DNA of 64,000 nucleotides from CAXBES01 sp963974915 (GTDB lineage Bacteria; Bacteroidota; Bacteroidia; Flavobacteriales; Flavobacteriaceae), in NCBI GenBank assembly GCA_963974915.1, contig CAXBES010000015.1:39074-103073 (forward strand), given 5' to 3'. Positions 51,170-60,147 of this stretch are shown in pieces; within the stretch, counting starts at the first letter, position 1; the number at the start of each line of letters is the position of its first letter. The notes below the pieces were generated by a model. It did not search any database and was not told where the DNA came from. It saw only the letters and a list, made by a program, of their open reading frames with translations. The position numbers and the translations under genes were made by a program.

Positions 51170-52015
51170 ATGAATTCCGTTGTCAAGGCTATAGCAAATG
51201 AAAATGAGCTCGATCTGGTTGCCGTAAGTCGACTTTCGGGGGGAGATATTAACGAGGTATTTTTATTGAATTGTTCTTCGGAAATCTATGTGGTAAAGAT
51301 AAACAGCGCTTCACAATTCCCAATGATGTTTGAAACTGAAGCAAAAGGCTTAGAACTTTTGAAAGCTTCTGAAACCTTTACAGTCCCGGATGTTGTTGCT
51401 ACTGGTGTCACTAATAACGAGGCATATTTACTACTTGAATACATTAAAACCGGACAACCTTCAACTAATTTTTGGTTAGATTTCGCCACCAATCTGGCAA
51501 ATTTGCATCAAAAAACCAGGAGTTCTTTCGGACTAGATCATTCAAATTACATTGGAAGTCTGCCTCAATACAATTTTGACGAAACAACGGCAGCTGGTTT
51601 TTTTATTCAGCAACGTCTCGAACCTCAATTCAAAATGGCAAGTGACAGGGGCTATAAGTTTTCAAGTATAAATATTTTTTATAAAAATATTTCAGAAGAA
51701 ATTCCAAATGAACCTCCTTCCTTAATTCATGGCGATCTTTGGAATGGCAACTATTTAGTTTCCGAAGCAGGAAAACCTGTACTTATTGATCCGGCGGCAG
51801 CCTTTGCCCCACGGGAGATGGATATTGCGATGATGCATCTTTTTGGAGGGTTTTCTACAACTCTTTTTCAAGCTTATCAAGAAATACATCCCATGGAAAA
51901 GAATTGGGAAGATCGAATTTCTCTTTGGCAATTGTATTACTTGTTAGTGCATTTAAATTTATTTGGCTCAGGCTACTTGAAACAAGTAGAAGCAATTCTC
52001 GCAAAATACCGTTAG
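51170..52015 (+). CDS. Fructosamine kinase family protein
   Basis: A 281-residue kinase of the fructosamine/ketosamine-3-kinase type. It has a conserved start (LSGGDINEVFLL), the catalytic loop LIHGDLWNGNYLV and VLIDPAAAFAPREMDIAMM. The family phosphorylates sugar adducts on proteins so that they fall off. It begins 10 bp after folA. Confidence 0.9.
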   Translation: MNSVVKAIANENELDLVAVSRLSGGDINEVFLLNCSSEIYVVKINSASQFPMMFETEAKGLELLKASETFTVPDVVATGVTNNEAYLLLEYIKTGQPSTNFWLDFATNLANLHQKTRSSFGLDHSNYIGSLPQYNFDETTAAGFFIQQRLEPQFKMASDRGYKFSSINIFYKNISEEIPNEPPSLIHGDLWNGNYLVSEAGKPVLIDPAAAFAPREMDIAMMHLFGGFSTTLFQAYQEIHPMEKNWEDRISLWQLYYLLVHLNLFGSGYLKQVEAILAKYR

Positions 52016-52097
52016 ACCTTAACAAAACTTTCTGTATTGTTTAATAAAGCGTTGGCTGTAAAAGTTTCTGTCACCCCGTATCTTTAAAATAAAAACT

Positions 52098-52598
52098 ATG
52101 AGTACAAAGAATCTATACAGTGACGAAGCGAAAAAAAAATTGAAGGATATCGTTGAGGATATCAGTTATACTATGATGGTAACCGATCTTGGGAATCTCC
52201 CCTTGTCGGCTATCCCAATGGATACTAAAAAAGTGGATGAAAATGGTGATATTTGGTTTTTAAGTGGTGCCGATAGTGATCACAACTCCGATATTTTAAA
52301 AAATGGTGCCACGCAATTATTGTATAGTGGTCCGGGAGATAAGAAATTCCTCAGTGTTTATGGCAATGCAACAATTGTCGCCGATGATGAAATTATTGCA
52401 GACATTTACGAAAAGACAGATAATGCATACTTAAATGGGCCGGATGACCCAAATACCACGGCAATACGATTTACGCCTAAGGAAGCCGTGTATTGGGATA
52501 GTGACGAAAACACACTGAAGGTTTTATTTAAACTAGCCAAAGCGTCGGTTACGGGAGAAAACCAAGATATTGGAACCATGGGATCTTTGAAAATGTAG
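52098..52598 (+). CDS. Pyridoxamine 5'-phosphate oxidase-like (general stress protein 26 type) flavin-binding protein
   Basis: A 166-residue split-barrel protein with AIPMDTKKVDENGDIWFLSGADSDH and FLSVYGNATIVADDEI, as in the general stress protein 26 group. Members bind FMN or related cofactors; the physiological substrate is unknown. It appears to stand alone. Confidence 0.85.
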   Translation: MSTKNLYSDEAKKKLKDIVEDISYTMMVTDLGNLPLSAIPMDTKKVDENGDIWFLSGADSDHNSDILKNGATQLLYSGPGDKKFLSVYGNATIVADDEIIADIYEKTDNAYLNGPDDPNTTAIRFTPKEAVYWDSDENTLKVLFKLAKASVTGENQDIGTMGSLKM

Positions 52599-52731
52599 AT
52601 TGACAAGCATTAAAATCGGTTGATAAATTCCTCTTTCTGAAGCTTCGGAAAGGGGATTATTTATTATATTTTTGTTGCGACACTAATCAGTTGGGCCTTT
52701 AACTAAAGGTTTACGAAATTAATTAAAAAAA

Positions 52732-53613
52732 ATGAAAGCATATATATTTCCCGGACAGGGAGCACAATTCTCAGGAATGGGTAAAGACCTATATGATTCT
52801 TCTCCTAAGGCAAAAGAACTATTTCATCAGGCAAATGAAATCTTAGGTTTTGATATAACCAGGATCATGTTTGAAGGGACCGCAGATGAGTTAAAAGAAA
52901 CTAAGGTAACTCAGCCGGCGATCTTTCTACATTCTACGATTCTCGCCGAAGTATTGGGAGATCAATTTAAACCGGATATGGTAGCAGGCCACTCCTTAGG
53001 TGAAATTTCTGCCTTAGTTGCGAACAGAACTTTAGCCTTTAGTGATGGCTTACAATTAGTTTATAAGCGAGCTCTTGCCATGCAAAAGGCTTGCGAATTA
53101 ACTCCGTCAACAATGGCAGCGGTACTAGGGTTGGAAGATCATTTGGTAGAGGCCATTTGTGCAGACACTCCGGGAATTGTGGTGGCTGCAAATTATAATT
53201 GTCCGGGGCAACTTGTAATTTCGGGCGATGTTGATGCTGTTGGAAAGGCATGCGAATCACTGAAAGAAGCCGGAGCAAGACGTGCTTTAATATTACCTGT
53301 TGGTGGCGCATTTCACAGTCCGTTAATGGAACCGGCTCGAGAAGAATTAGCGGCTGCCATAGAAAGCACTGTATTTACTGAGCCTGCCTGTCCTATTTAT
53401 CAAAACGTAAGCACTTTTGCTGTTACAGACCCTGCAGAGATAAAGAAGAACTTAATGTTTCAGCTTACGGCACCTGTAAAATGGACTCAAAGCATTCAGA
53501 ATATGATCGCCGATGGCGCTACTGAATTTATAGAAGTGGGACCCGGTAATGTTTTACAGGGCTTAGTGAAGAAGATAAATAGAGATGCACAAACTTCGAA
53601 AGCAGAAATATAA
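52732..53613 (+). CDS. fabD: Malonyl-CoA:ACP transacylase
   Basis: A 293-residue FabD with the start YIFPGQGAQFSGMGKDLY, the active-site serine in VAGHSLGEISAL, the GGAFHSPLM histidine motif and EVGPGNVLQGL. It loads malonyl groups onto ACP for fatty-acid synthesis. A bidirectional terminator follows. Confidence 0.96.
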   Translation: MKAYIFPGQGAQFSGMGKDLYDSSPKAKELFHQANEILGFDITRIMFEGTADELKETKVTQPAIFLHSTILAEVLGDQFKPDMVAGHSLGEISALVANRTLAFSDGLQLVYKRALAMQKACELTPSTMAAVLGLEDHLVEAICADTPGIVVAANYNCPGQLVISGDVDAVGKACESLKEAGARRALILPVGGAFHSPLMEPAREELAAAIESTVFTEPACPIYQNVSTFAVTDPAEIKKNLMFQLTAPVKWTQSIQNMIADGATEFIEVGPGNVLQGLVKKINRDAQTSKAEI

Positions 53614-53637
53614 GAACATTTAATGCTGTTGTAAAAT

Positions 53638-53666
53638 AAAAAAGCCCTCAAATGAGGGCTTTTTTA
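53638..53666. terminator. Bidirectional terminator between fabD and a small convergent gene
   Basis: Stem AAAGCCCTCA / TGAGGGCTTT with T runs on both strands (53641-53650, 53653-53662). Confidence 0.9.
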
Positions 53667-53864
53667 TTATGCGCTTAACCTGCATTCTTCACAATCTTTA
53701 ATTTCTCCGTAATAGGTTTCACGGTACTTGTGAAGAGTTTTAAAGGGTATATTTAAAAACGTCTTTCGAATATAAACCACCTTTGCAGTTAACATTCCCA
53801 TTTCTTGGGTAAAACGTTTCTCTTTCTTTGTTCTTCGTTTAATTTTTATCAGTTTCATCACCAT
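53667..53864 (-). CDS. Small basic protein of unknown function
   Basis: A 65-residue basic protein (KLIKIKRRTKKEKRFTQEMG ... HKYRETYYGEIKDCEECRLSA) with a CEEC pair near the end. It is supported as a gene by the shared terminator just after its stop, by its composition, and by a resemblance to short flavobacterial proteins I have seen. The real start may be the ATG two codons later. No function is known. Confidence 0.55.
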   Translation of the reverse strand: MVMKLIKIKRRTKKEKRFTQEMGMLTAKVVYIRKTFLNIPFKTLHKYRETYYGEIKDCEECRLSA

Positions 53865-53940
53865 TCTGTTTAGGCTGCAAAGAAACAGGTCTGAATGCTA
53901 AACATCTAAGAATAAGCGTTAAACCTTCGTTAAACCCATG

Positions 53941-55218
53941 TTAATTCTTGTAGATCACACCATCCTTCATGACGAATACAACATTTTCGAGAGTATTTAT
54001 ATTTACGGTAGGGTCTTCATCTACGGCAACTATATCTGCTAAAAAACCTGCGGCTAGTTGTCCGAGTTCATTCTCCATATCTAAAATCTTTGCATTGGTA
54101 AGGGTTGCAGATTTAATCGCAAACATTGGGGACCATCCTGTTTCTACCATATATCCAAATTCTTTGGCATTTTCGCCATGTGGAAAAACACCGGCATCTG
54201 TACCAAAAGCGATGTTCACACCTTCTTTTTGCACCATCTCAAAGGTTTTCTTCAGTTCGGCTGCGATCATTTCAATTTTAGGGAGAATTATCGCCGGATA
54301 ATAATTTGGGACCTTCGCTTTATCGGCCACATAACGTCCTGCAGATAGTGTTGGAACCAGGTAGGTACCGTGTTCTTTCATTAAAAGCGCTGTATTTCGT
54401 TTCATCAATGATCCGTGCTCAATGGTAGTGACTCCTGCTTTTATGGCACGTTGCATTCCCTCATCGCCATGAGCATGAGCCGCAACATGCATTCCATATT
54501 CTTTTGCAGTTTTTACTATTTCATCTACTTCTTCTTGACTAAATTGAGCATTCTGACCATTTTTGCTTACGCTAAGCACACCTCCGGTGGCAGTGATCTT
54601 GATACAATCTGCACCATTCTTATATCGTTGTCTAACCGCTTTTCTAGCTTCTTCGGGACTATTAATTACTCCTTCGGCAGGACCGGGATCCCCCATCAAA
54701 CTTTTTTTACGCCCGTTTGTTGGATCGGCATGCCCTCCCGTTGTTGCAATGGCTTTTTCGGCGGTAAAAATTCTTGGGCCTGGCACTTTACGCTTTTTAA
54801 TCCCTTCCCTAAGAGCTACATTTACTCCACTCCCACCCAGATCACGCACCGTGGTAAAACCAGCCATGAGCGTTCTATTCGCAATTTCGGCTGCATTAAA
54901 AGCCACATCGGCATCGTTAAGGGTAAAAGTTTCTAAATATCTGGTAGGACTAGTCTCTCCTTCTATATGTACATGCATATCGATTAAACCGGGAAGCACC
55001 GTCTTAGATCTTAGATCGACTATAGTATCATCTTGATTTTTTCCTTCATAAAAGCCATCATCAATTCTTATAATTTTATTTTCTGAAACAACAACAGTCT
55101 TATTTAATAGTACCTTTCCGTTCTTAGTGTCGATAATCTTTCCGCATTGTAAATAAATATCCTGGGCGCTACTTCCGAAGGAAAAAAGAATGAGTATTAA
55201 TAGTACTGAGTGTTTCAT
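53941..55218 (-). CDS. Exported amidohydrolase (imidazolonepropionase/prolidase-like)
   Basis: A 425-residue metal-dependent amidohydrolase with a signal peptide (1-18, ending GSSAQ). Metal-site motifs: PGLIDMHVHIEGE, the likely carboxylated lysine in GADCIKITATGG, HVAAHAHG, TIEHGS and IAFGTDAGVFPHG. This group includes secreted Xaa-Pro and N-acyl dipeptidases. The substrate is unknown. Confidence 0.88.
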   Translation of the reverse strand: MKHSVLLILILFSFGSSAQDIYLQCGKIIDTKNGKVLLNKTVVVSENKIIRIDDGFYEGKNQDDTIVDLRSKTVLPGLIDMHVHIEGETSPTRYLETFTLNDADVAFNAAEIANRTLMAGFTTVRDLGGSGVNVALREGIKKRKVPGPRIFTAEKAIATTGGHADPTNGRKKSLMGDPGPAEGVINSPEEARKAVRQRYKNGADCIKITATGGVLSVSKNGQNAQFSQEEVDEIVKTAKEYGMHVAAHAHGDEGMQRAIKAGVTTIEHGSLMKRNTALLMKEHGTYLVPTLSAGRYVADKAKVPNYYPAIILPKIEMIAAELKKTFEMVQKEGVNIAFGTDAGVFPHGENAKEFGYMVETGWSPMFAIKSATLTNAKILDMENELGQLAAGFLADIVAVDEDPTVNINTLENVVFVMKDGVIYKN

Positions 55219-55234
55219 GATCTTATGTTTTAAA

Positions 55235-56257
55235 TTATTGTAGTTCTCTTACTCTTTTCTCCCATTTCCATGCCGACAACAGAGCCTCTTCCATGGTTTT
55301 TTCGGCTTTCCAGCCTAATACATTATTTGCCTTACGGGTATCTGCATAGACTGCAACCACATCACCTGGGCGCCTATCTACGATCTTATAATTGAGTTTC
55401 TGATTGGTAACTTTTTCGAAAGCATTTACAACTTCTAATACCGAGCAGCCTCGTCCCGTGCCTATATTAAAAATTTCGGTATTAGATTCATTTTTAGAAT
55501 CAATAAGTCTCTGAAGCGCTATTACATGAGCCTTTGCGAGATCTACAACGTGAATATAATCACGAATACAACTACCGTCTTCAGTTTCATAATCATCTCC
55601 AAAAACGGAAAGTTCATCCCTTACTCCGGCAGCTGTTTGTGTTATAAAAGGAACCAAATTTTGTGGAACTCCAACAGGCAGCTCGCCTATTTCGGCAGAG
55701 TGATGAGCCCCAATAGGATTGAAATAACGCAACGCTATGGCTTTTATATTCGAAACATTACAAACATCCCGAATGATCTCCTCACTTATCTGTTTGGTAT
55801 TTCCATAAGGGGAAGCAGCTACCTTAATAGGTGCTTCCTCAGTTATAGGTAAGGTATCAGGTTCCCCATAAACTGTACATGATGAACTAAAAATAAAATT
55901 GTCGATCTTTCTGTTTTTGCATTCCTGAAGTAAGTAAACCAGTGTATTTATATTATTTTCATAGTACAAAAGAGGCTTTTCAACACTTTCTCCCACGGCC
56001 TTGCTGGCAGCAAAATGAATAACTCCCGAAATATCTTCATACTTCTCGAAGAAGGCAGCAACATCTTGTTTTACTCTTAGGTCTAACCGCTCAAATTTAG
56101 GCGGAACTGAAGTAATATTGGTGATCTTAGTTAAAACACCTATCGAACTGTTCAATAAATTATCAACTATAATGACCTCATAACCTGAATTTTGCAATTC
56201 AACAACCGTATGGGAACCTATGTAACCTAAACCCCCTGTAACAAGTATCTTTTTCAT
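55235..56257 (-). CDS. galE: UDP-glucose 4-epimerase
   Basis: A 340-residue extended SDR with VTGGLGYIGSHTVVEL for NAD binding, FSSSCTVYGEP, the catalytic YGNTK and the GRGCSVLEVVNAFEK segment. It interconverts UDP-glucose and UDP-galactose. It follows an aminotransferase of the sugar type by 24 bp, and Kdo transferase diverges beyond, so surface polysaccharide or LPS synthesis is the likely setting. Confidence 0.94.
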   Translation of the reverse strand: MKKILVTGGLGYIGSHTVVELQNSGYEVIIVDNLLNSSIGVLTKITNITSVPPKFERLDLRVKQDVAAFFEKYEDISGVIHFAASKAVGESVEKPLLYYENNINTLVYLLQECKNRKIDNFIFSSSCTVYGEPDTLPITEEAPIKVAASPYGNTKQISEEIIRDVCNVSNIKAIALRYFNPIGAHHSAEIGELPVGVPQNLVPFITQTAAGVRDELSVFGDDYETEDGSCIRDYIHVVDLAKAHVIALQRLIDSKNESNTEIFNIGTGRGCSVLEVVNAFEKVTNQKLNYKIVDRRPGDVVAVYADTRKANNVLGWKAEKTMEEALLSAWKWEKRVRELQ

Positions 56258-56281
56258 AATTAATTAAGATAATCACGATTG

Positions 56282-57439
56282 TTATTTAGTAACGAAATCA
56301 ATTACCTTTTCTGTTATAAATTCAATTTGTTCGTCGTCCAATTCGGTATGCATGGGTAAAGAAATAACTTCTTTGACCAATTGATTGGTCACTTTAAAAT
56401 CTTTTTCATTATATCTCTCGTCACGATAAGCCTTTTGCAAATGCAAAGGAATTGGATAATAGACTCCGCATGGAATCCCATTTTCATTTAAATACCTGAC
56501 CAATGCATCTCTATCCGAATTTAAAATTCTAAGTGTATATTGATGAAAAACATGACAATCGCAAGTATCACATATTGATTTTCCCGCATCACAAAACCCG
56601 GTAGGCGTTATTATATCGGGAATGTCTGCAAAAGCTTTTGTGTACTTTCGCGCAGCATTTCTTCTAGCATCATTATACGCATCTAAATTTGGCAATTTCG
56701 CTCGTAAAACAGTGGCTTGAATAGAATCTAGCCTCGAGTTAACGCCCACCACATCGTGATGATATCTCTCGTACATCCCGTGATTTACTATACCTCGTAT
56801 GGTATGAGCAAGTTCATCGTCATTGGTAAAAATTGCACCCCCGTCACCGTAACATCCTAAATTTTTTGAAGGAAAGAAAGAAGTTGACGAAACATGACCT
56901 ATCGCACCGGTTTTTTTCTTAGTACCATCTTTAAACGTATAATTGGCTCCAATTCCCTGAGCATTGTCTTCTATTACATAGAGATCATGCTTTTTAGCAA
57001 GATCCATAATCTCCTCCATATTAGCCGCCAGACCAAACAAATGTACAGGAACAATCGCTTTAGTTTTTGGGGTAATAGCTCTTTCTATAGCAGCTACATC
57101 TATATTAAAATTGATTGGATCTACATCTACCAACACAGGAGTTAATTGTAATAGAGCGATCACTTCTACAGTAGCCGCAAAGGTGAAATCGGCTGTAATC
57201 ACCTCATCTCCGGGTTGTAGTCCCAATCCCATCATTGCAATTTGCAAGGCATCGGTTCCATTGGCACATGGAATAACATGTTTTACATTTAAGTAGTCTT
57301 CCAATTCCTTTTGAAATTGATGAACTTCCGGTCCGTTGATAAACGCTGTGGATTCTATTACTTCAATTACCGAGGAATTGATCCTATCCTTAATATGTTC
57401 GTATTGGCCTTTTAGATCGACCATTTGAATTTTTCGCAT
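56282..57439 (-). CDS. DegT/DnrJ/EryC1/StrS-family sugar aminotransferase
   Basis: A 385-residue PLP enzyme with the internal lysine in STSFFPSKNLGCYGDGGA, plus PCANGTDALQIAMMGLGLQPGDEV and VIEDNAQGIGA. The family adds amino groups to nucleotide-activated ketosugars. CDTCDC near residue 290 is a cysteine-rich insert. It is directly upstream of galE. Confidence 0.92.
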   Translation of the reverse strand: MRKIQMVDLKGQYEHIKDRINSSVIEVIESTAFINGPEVHQFQKELEDYLNVKHVIPCANGTDALQIAMMGLGLQPGDEVITADFTFAATVEVIALLQLTPVLVDVDPINFNIDVAAIERAITPKTKAIVPVHLFGLAANMEEIMDLAKKHDLYVIEDNAQGIGANYTFKDGTKKKTGAIGHVSSTSFFPSKNLGCYGDGGAIFTNDDELAHTIRGIVNHGMYERYHHDVVGVNSRLDSIQATVLRAKLPNLDAYNDARRNAARKYTKAFADIPDIITPTGFCDAGKSICDTCDCHVFHQYTLRILNSDRDALVRYLNENGIPCGVYYPIPLHLQKAYRDERYNEKDFKVTNQLVKEVISLPMHTELDDEQIEFITEKVIDFVTK

Positions 57440-57607
57440 AAAATGTCTTGAAAATTGTTAATATGGTAGCGTAAATTTACGAAAAATAGAAGACGGCAGA
57501 CAACGTAATTTGATCATTCCTAAATTGTAGAAAGAAATAGCACCATTCCTACCATAAAAATTATCGAATTATAAAAGTGGAGTTGAAATTTGGTATTTTA
57601 GCAACTT

Positions 57608-58864
57608 ATGCGAATTCTGTATTCCATTTTAACCTACATCGCTTCAATTGTTCTATGGATAGGACAGTTCTTTAGCTTGAAACTAAGGAATTTTGTCCAG
57701 GGTAGAAAGACGGTCTATTCACAGTTGCGTGCTGCGTTGCCCGGTAACGATAAAACAGTTTGGTTTCATTGTGCTTCATTGGGTGAATTTGAACAGGGCT
57801 TTCCTATTATGGAAGCCTTCAAAAAAATGCTTCCTGATTATAATATTGTGGTTTCCTTTTTCTCACCGTCCGGATTTGAGGTAAAGAAGAATTCCCCAAT
57901 TGCCAACACAGTAGTCTATTTACCTCTGGACACCCCAAGTAACGCTACTAAGTTTATAAATATCCTAAATCCGTCACTTGCAATCTTCGTAAAATATGAA
58001 TTCTGGCCAAACTATTTATTCGAGCTGGATAAGCGCAAAATACCGGTATTGTTGGTTTCAGGCCTGTTTAGGAAGCAACAGATTTTTTTTAAGCCTGCTG
58101 GTAGTTTTATGAGAAAGGCGCTAAAGACTATTGATCACTTTTTTGTACAGAATACTTCTTCGGAAGAACTACTAAAAAGTATCCAGATAGAAAATGTCAC
58201 TTTAAGTGGAGACACCAGATTTGACAGAGTCTCTCATCAAATAGAACAAGACAATACCATCAACGAAATTGAAGAGTTTAAAGGAAATTCCTTATGTGTA
58301 GTCTGCGGAAGCACATGGCCTGAAGATGACGCCGTCTTACTCGATTTTATAAATATGTCTTCAAAAAATATAAAATTCGTTATTGCACCGCATAAAATTG
58401 AAAGATCGAAAATTGAAGCTCTCAGGAATAATTTGACAAAGAGATCTGTGTTGTTTTCTGAAATCTCTTCCGAAGAAAATCTAAAAAGCTCTAATATTTT
58501 AATCATTGATAATGTAGGGATGCTCTCAAAAATATATAGCTATGCCGATATTGCTTATGTTGGAGGCGCTATGGGAACTACAGGACTCCATAACATTTTA
58601 GAGCCGGCTACCTTTGGTATTCCCATAATTATTGGCAAAAACTACAGTTCGTTTCCTGAAGCCATCCGACTCCGGAAAATAGCAGGTTTGTTTTCTGTTT
58701 CTAACAAAATGGAATGCACAGAAATACTTACAAAACTCACAGAAAACCATTCGTTTAGACAAAAGACCGGAATGATATGTGAACATTTCGTAAACAGTAA
58801 TACCGGTGCTACAAAAAAGATCTTAGAACATATTTCAGACTTACACAAGAACGGGGCTATTTAA
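57608..58864 (+). CDS. waaA: 3-deoxy-D-manno-octulosonic acid (Kdo) transferase
   Basis: A 418-residue glycosyltransferase with an N-terminal membrane anchor (about 3-24) and the WaaA start VWFHCASLGEFEQGFPIMEAF, KYEFWPNYLFEL, and AYVGGAMGTTGLHNILEPA. It adds Kdo to lipid A at the inner membrane. The length fits the family (about 410-425). Confidence 0.94.
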   Translation: MRILYSILTYIASIVLWIGQFFSLKLRNFVQGRKTVYSQLRAALPGNDKTVWFHCASLGEFEQGFPIMEAFKKMLPDYNIVVSFFSPSGFEVKKNSPIANTVVYLPLDTPSNATKFINILNPSLAIFVKYEFWPNYLFELDKRKIPVLLVSGLFRKQQIFFKPAGSFMRKALKTIDHFFVQNTSSEELLKSIQIENVTLSGDTRFDRVSHQIEQDNTINEIEEFKGNSLCVVCGSTWPEDDAVLLDFINMSSKNIKFVIAPHKIERSKIEALRNNLTKRSVLFSEISSEENLKSSNILIIDNVGMLSKIYSYADIAYVGGAMGTTGLHNILEPATFGIPIIIGKNYSSFPEAIRLRKIAGLFSVSNKMECTEILTKLTENHSFRQKTGMICEHFVNSNTGATKKILEHISDLHKNGAI

Positions 58865-58938
58865 AGAGGTGAATCTGTCAAATTCGTATTTTATTAAAAC
58901 TTTAATAAAACTTTACGAAATACAAATGTTAATAATCG

Positions 58939-58946
58939 TATGTTTG
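58939..58946 (+). promoter_or_regulatory. Promoter -7 box of the small lipoprotein gene at 58976
   Basis: TATGTTTG fits TAnnTTTG exactly and lies 29 bp before the ATG. The -33 region is weak (CTTTAC, 58911-58916). Confidence 0.5.
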
Positions 58947-58975
58947 TTCAATAATTTAACACATATATTATTAAT

Positions 58976-59221
58976 ATGAAAAATTTAGCATTTATTGCTT
59001 TAGCATCTTTACTAATCGGGACGACCTTTACTTCTTGCCGTGACAATAAAGAAAAGTCGGAAAAAGAAGAAATCATTCAGGAAATGAAAGATGAAGGCGC
59101 AGAAGTTAAAATTAAAGAAGATGATAGCGATGTAAAAATCAAAATGGAGACCGACAATAAAGAAGTTAAAATTAAAGAGGATGATGGTGATACTAAAATC
59201 AAAATTGATAACGACAACTAA
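58976..59221 (+). CDS. Small charged lipoprotein with a 20-residue tandem repeat
   Basis: An 81-residue lipoprotein (signal ending FTSC, lipidated Cys at about 21) followed by a highly charged tail. The tail contains EVKIKEDD twice, encoded by an exact 60-bp period (59101-59160 and 59161-59220). I know no function. A second small acidic lipoprotein with a similar SCR-x-x-KE start lies at 62246, on the other side of the S24/radical-SAM locus. Confidence 0.8.
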   Translation: MKNLAFIALASLLIGTTFTSCRDNKEKSEKEEIIQEMKDEGAEVKIKEDDSDVKIKMETDNKEVKIKEDDGDTKIKIDNDN

Positions 59222-59243
59222 TTCATAATTTACCCTCTATTCT

Positions 59244-59275
59244 AAAAAAGCGATTCAAGAAGAATCGCTTTTTTT
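59244..59275. terminator. Bidirectional terminator between the lipoprotein and S24 repressor genes
   Basis: Stem GCGATTC / GAATCGC (59250-59256, 59262-59268) with A and T runs on either side. It touches the S24 gene stop. Confidence 0.88.
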
Positions 59276-60044
59276 ATGTATTCAAACTATTGATCTGCCC
59301 TTTTAACTCTTGCATTGATTGCTGTAACTGTCTCAGCAAAGTACTGTCGTTAGGCTCATCAATTCCAAAGGTAAGTTTACTATTTACCAACCATAACTCC
59401 TGAATATCGTTTACTTCTACATCTATAGGCAAATATTCAACATTTAATGAAATAAGCCGTACTTTCCCGGGGGAGTTTGGCACTTTTTGAAGTTTCTTTA
59501 CCAATACCGAATCCTTTAAAACCACAATGTAAATCTTGCTATCGGTAGCTTCGGCAATACTGGGCACTGCTCGCCCTAAAACCCATTCATTGGGCCTAAT
59601 ATTTGGCAGCATACTATCTCCTTCCACTTGAAATCCTCGATACGAGGCGTTTCGATATTCCGGCAAAGGGATATTAAAAGCAGGCAAAGTTTCGTACCAT
59701 TCCACATCTTGAATGTTGTGAGGGTAACCGGCAGCCGCCTTCTGATTTACCAAGAGAATTGTTTCGTTTTCTTCAGAATCTAATGTGATCACCTTCGGAC
59801 TCACATCTCCTCCATTGATATCAACATATTGTGTGAAACTCTGACCAAAAAGCCATAACGGATTGATATTATACTTTTGCAGAAGCAACATTACCACTTT
59901 ACCCGAAAGCTTAGTCTTTCCACGTTCTATATCTGCTGTACTTGAACCAATATCAAGTAGTTCGGCAAACGCCTGCTGTGTCATACGCTGTTCTTCTCGC
60001 ACTTTTTTAAAACGCCTGGCCTCGATTGAAAGTTTCGTATCCAT
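59274..60044 (-). CDS. LexA-like repressor: XRE helix-turn-helix with S24 self-cleaving domain
   Basis: From the ATG at 60042-60044 this is 256 residues. An XRE helix-turn-helix (about 9-60, MTQQAFAELLDIGSSTADIE) is followed by an S24 domain with a likely Ala105-Gly106 cleavage site (QKAAAGY), catalytic Ser144 (EGDSML) and Lys183 (VLVKKL). Such repressors cut themselves when RecA filaments form. The longer start at 60077 would place an operator-like box inside the gene. It diverges from a putative DNA-repair operon with shared operators. Confidence 0.9.
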   Translation of the reverse strand: MDTKLSIEARRFKKVREEQRMTQQAFAELLDIGSSTADIERGKTKLSGKVVMLLLQKYNINPLWLFGQSFTQYVDINGGDVSPKVITLDSEENETILLVNQKAAAGYPHNIQDVEWYETLPAFNIPLPEYRNASYRGFQVEGDSMLPNIRPNEWVLGRAVPSIAEATDSKIYIVVLKDSVLVKKLQKVPNSPGKVRLISLNVEYLPIDVEVNDIQELWLVNSKLTFGIDEPNDSTLLRQLQQSMQELKGQINSLNT

Positions 60045-60063
60045 ACTCAAAGATATACAATCT

Positions 60064-60137
60064 AGGAAATAATCCAAATAAATTTTGGATATATTCCCAT
60101 TATAATGGATTTATTCCATAATTTTGTCATAATTCCA
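60064..60137. promoter_or_regulatory. Array of four near-palindromic boxes (probable S24 repressor operators)
   Basis: Related 13-bp boxes occur at 60064-60076 (AGGAAATAATCCA, opposite orientation), 60086-60098 (TGGATATATTCCC), 60106-60118 (TGGATTTATTCCA) and 60125-60137 (TGTCATAATTCCA). They are spaced 22, 20 and 19 bp. Together they fill the gap between the divergent S24 and radical-SAM genes, and the last overlaps the -7 box. Confidence 0.6.
60119..60126 (+). promoter_or_regulatory. Promoter -7 box of the radical-SAM operon
   Basis: TAATTTTG fits TAnnTTTG and lies 21 bp before the ATG. It is wedged between and overlaps operator-like boxes; no clear -33 TTTG is present at the usual distance. 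Confidence 0.55.
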
Positions 60138-60147
60138 AATCAATGTT

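Noticed and set aside
60045..60077. Longer start of the S24 repressor at 60077
   Set aside because: It would place an operator-like box within the coding region and adds residues before the typical XRE start.
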